A DNA stretch of 43,476 bases from Tritonibacter horizontis (lineage in GTDB: Bacteria > Pseudomonadota > Alphaproteobacteria > Rhodobacterales > Rhodobacteraceae). Shown here in pieces: positions 41,835-43,476 of the stretch. The stretch is taken from contig NZ_LPUY01000096.1 in the NCBI RefSeq assembly GCF_001518015.1, forward strand, positions 1-43,476. The letters run 5' to 3'. The translations under genes were made by a program, and so were the position numbers. Under the pieces are notes generated by a model. That model was not told where the DNA came from and made no database searches. It saw only the letters and a list, made by a program, of their open reading frames with translations. Numbering within the stretch: position 1 is the stretch's first letter; the number at the start of each line of letters is the position of its first letter.

Positions 41835-42992
41835 GTGAACGTGATCCAAACCCATCTCACCCTGCCGGAAGGCTGGACCAAAGGTGCTGTTATGGCACTA
41901 ATTTCAGAGGTTGCCCCGCATATAGGCCTGCGCCCGGCGCGCCTCGCAGTTCTGAACTACATCATCGGGCGGACCCGCGCATCCGACTGGACCTCTCCCC
42001 ATCGTGAACCGGTGTTTTTTGGCACGCAAGATCTCGCAGCGGTCGAACTTGGCAAGACGTCGCGCCAGTTGCGAACGGATGAGGCCGCGCTGGCCAAGCT
42101 TGGGCTGATCGTGAAACGTGTCGCGGCGAATGGGGCCCGCTATGGTCGCGCTGGCCTAGGCTTGATACTGACTCCGCTGATCGCGCGACTGGAAGAGTTC
42201 ATAGCCCTTCGCGATCGGCTCCGTGCGGAACGGAGGCATTTGCGCGCTTTGAAGGATCTTCGGTCCCTTCGTTTGCGTCACATGAAACGGTGCATCGCCG
42301 CCCTGCCCTCCTCGGCTATCAAAGATCCTGAGATCGTCAAGATTCTCGCCAGTTTCGATAAATGGCCACGCAGCGATGCTTTAAGCCGTCTCGGTCTGGA
42401 GCGGCTCAACGCCCATTTGAAGGCCAGTTCCGATCTGTGCAACAGCCTTGATGACTGGCTTGAAAAACATGGGCTTTCTTCCGACCAGCCAGTGGAAAAC
42501 TTCCGGCCCTTTACACAAAACACCAGAGAAGAAACTCAAACTGTAGAGACGCCGCCCGCTGTGGATAACTCTGAAAGACACGCGGAAATCGCACAGAGTG
42601 AACCGCCATCATCAATTCCCTGCCCCGCGCCACCCGCTCTGACGCCAGAGAATCTATATCGCATTGCCGGCGACGGCTTACGCATGATGCTTGACGCGAG
42701 CCGAGATCAGAACCGACCTCTCAAAGAGCGCGACATCATCGAGGCTGCCTGGGCGTTGCTGCCGATGCTCGATATCCATGCTTCAGTTTGGCACGAGGGC
42801 CAGAGCACCTTGGGCGACCACGGGTTGGCTTTCTGCCTACTATTGGTTGATGCGCAGCGAGATCACCCGAGCTACCCTGTTCGCAATCCTGGCGGTTTGA
42901 TGCGCGAACTGATCCGTCGAGCCAAGGCAGGAAGGCTGGACTTCGATGCAAGCGTTGCGGCTCTGCAAAAACGGCGCAATGGGGTGAGGTAG
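41835..42992 (+). CDS. repC: RepC-like plasmid replication initiator
   Basis: A 385-residue protein with a GTG start and AAGGA seven to eight bases upstream. The N-terminal domain resembles RepC of alphaproteobacterial repABC plasmids: LRPARLAVLNYIIGRTRASD, then DLAAVELGKTSRQLRTDEAA and LAKLGLIVKRVAANGARYGR, a winged-helix DNA-binding region. The C-terminal domain has ERDIIEAAWALLPML and YPVRNPGGLMRELIRRAKAG, which corresponds to the conserved GG..R.L..RA..G end of RepC. The middle (about 220-265) is a Pro/Glu-rich linker. In RepABC replicons RepC starts replication within its own gene. Neither repA nor repB is beside it here, so it is a solitary RepC. Confidence 0.82.
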   Translation: MNVIQTHLTLPEGWTKGAVMALISEVAPHIGLRPARLAVLNYIIGRTRASDWTSPHREPVFFGTQDLAAVELGKTSRQLRTDEAALAKLGLIVKRVAANGARYGRAGLGLILTPLIARLEEFIALRDRLRAERRHLRALKDLRSLRLRHMKRCIAALPSSAIKDPEIVKILASFDKWPRSDALSRLGLERLNAHLKASSDLCNSLDDWLEKHGLSSDQPVENFRPFTQNTREETQTVETPPAVDNSERHAEIAQSEPPSSIPCPAPPALTPENLYRIAGDGLRMMLDASRDQNRPLKERDIIEAAWALLPMLDIHASVWHEGQSTLGDHGLAFCLLLVDAQRDHPSYPVRNPGGLMRELIRRAKAGRLDFDASVAALQKRRNGVR

Positions 42993-43055
42993 AGTTTCCA
43001 ACCCGCAACTGAACTTGCCCAAAAACGCGCTGAAAATCTGGTAATGAAGTTTATG

Positions 43056-43476
43056 TTAAGGCAATCTCCAGATCCCTTCGTCCTGAACCACCCGGGATTC
43101 TGAAAGAAGCTTCTCCAGATCCGCCGCGGCATTTCGTTCGGCGGCCATTGCAATATGCGGGTCAGATTTTTTGTAAACAGAAGTGGCGATATTCTGGAGC
43201 GAGTCGGAGGTACTTGAGAGGTGCGCGAGAATCTCCGACTCACGACGCATCCGGTTGGCGAGCAACCGTTTGACGTACGGTCCCGGGTCCCGGAGTACAG
43301 GTCCGTGACCCGGCAGGCTGACCTTATCGTTGCGATCGATTAGCCGCTGAAGCTGGCTGCAGTAATCGCGCATGTTGCCGTCAGGGGGGCTGACTATAGA
43401 ACTGTTCCAACTCATTACGTGGTAAGCGGGAAGGGAACCCCGTGGCTTAAGCTCGTGGCCGGTCTGGAGTAGGCTT
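43056..43476 (-). CDS. Metallo-beta-lactamase-fold protein, 5' part outside window
   Basis: The frame is open from the edge of the window to the TAA at 43056-43058. It shows SWNSSIVSPPDGNM, then SLPGHGPVLRDPGPYVKRLL, and a C-terminal winged-helix-like part ending EGIWRLP. This is the C-terminal half of LACTB2-type hydrolases, where SP..G.M and PGHGP are diagnostic. The family normally has SGDHVMGW before the SSIVSPP element; here the translated stretch is LPAYHVMSW, so the metal-binding Asp of GDH is not present in the visible frame. The gene may be degenerate. The catalytic HxHxDH part would lie beyond the window. It is on the opposite strand to repC and may belong to a different region of the replicon. 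Confidence 0.7.
   Translation of the reverse strand, partial: SLLQTGHELKPRGSLPAYHVMSWNSSIVSPPDGNMRDYCSQLQRLIDRNDKVSLPGHGPVLRDPGPYVKRLLANRMRRESEILAHLSSTSDSLQNIATSVYKKSDPHIAMAAERNAAADLEKLLSESRVVQDEGIWRLP

Noticed and set aside
1-43476. Search by eye for tRNA genes, insertion sequences and attachment-site repeats
   Set aside because: No cloverleaf, transposase or integrase gene was recognised, so plasmid versus integrated element cannot be decided from this window.

Overview
The window reads as part of a conjugative plasmid, or a plasmid-like integrative element, from a Rhodobacterales (Roseobacter-group) alphaproteobacterium. The support is the high GC and codon use, a RepC-type initiator, a complete virB-type type IV secretion operon, and virC/virD-type relaxosome genes. 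No tRNA, rRNA, insertion sequence, CRISPR array or attachment site was found. Both edges cut a gene.

Layout. (1) 1-2746: small accessory genes: a DUF6915-like protein, a miniature J-domain protein, two conserved hypotheticals, a Phd/YefM-PemK/MazF toxin-antitoxin pair with a clear operator, and a two-repeat 97-residue protein. (2) 2922-10264: a co-oriented module with a strawberry-notch methylase-helicase, a Toprim primase-like protein, a DUF2493 (SLOG-fold) protein, a WGR protein and a DUF6429 protein. (3) 10436-13138: an AT-richer stretch with a divergent HxlR regulator and metallo-beta-lactamase-fold hydrolase, plus small unknown genes, including a 59-codon gene at 12437-12616. (4) 13095-19605: DNA processing for transfer: a VirC1-like ParA ATPase with a VirC2-like ribbon-helix-helix protein on the minus strand, a roughly 680-base non-coding block that probably holds oriT, then VirD1/MobC, the VirD2-type relaxase and VirD4 on the plus strand.

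(5) 19648-28972: a cargo island on the minus strand between virD4 and virB11. In order of transcription it has an RHH antitoxin, a PIN toxin, an MmeI-like adenine methyltransferase without a visible nuclease motif, an Abi-C/HEPN-like protein, an AlbA_2 plus HATPase protein, an SF2 helicase and a GIY-YIG (T5orf172-type) nuclease. The first four genes are tightly coupled, and helicase and nuclease are coupled to each other. I infer a composite anti-phage or anti-plasmid system: self/non-self marking by the methyltransferase, DNA attack by helicase plus nuclease, and two possible RNase/toxin back-ups (PIN and HEPN). This is the most interesting part of the window.

(6) 29099-40408: the virB operon on the minus strand, in the order unknown cytosolic gene, virB1, B2, B3, B4, a small lipoprotein (virB7 position), a second lytic transglycosylase, virB5, a secreted Cys-containing protein, virB6, B8, B9, B10, B11. 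Nearly every junction overlaps or is under 30 bases. (7) 40606-42992: two secreted proteins on the plus strand, one TrbM-like, then a RepC-like initiator with no repA or repB beside it. (8) 43056-43476: the 3' part of a metallo-beta-lactamase-fold gene on the minus strand, running off the edge.

Family assignments come from reading translated sequence and recalling family motifs; no database search was run.
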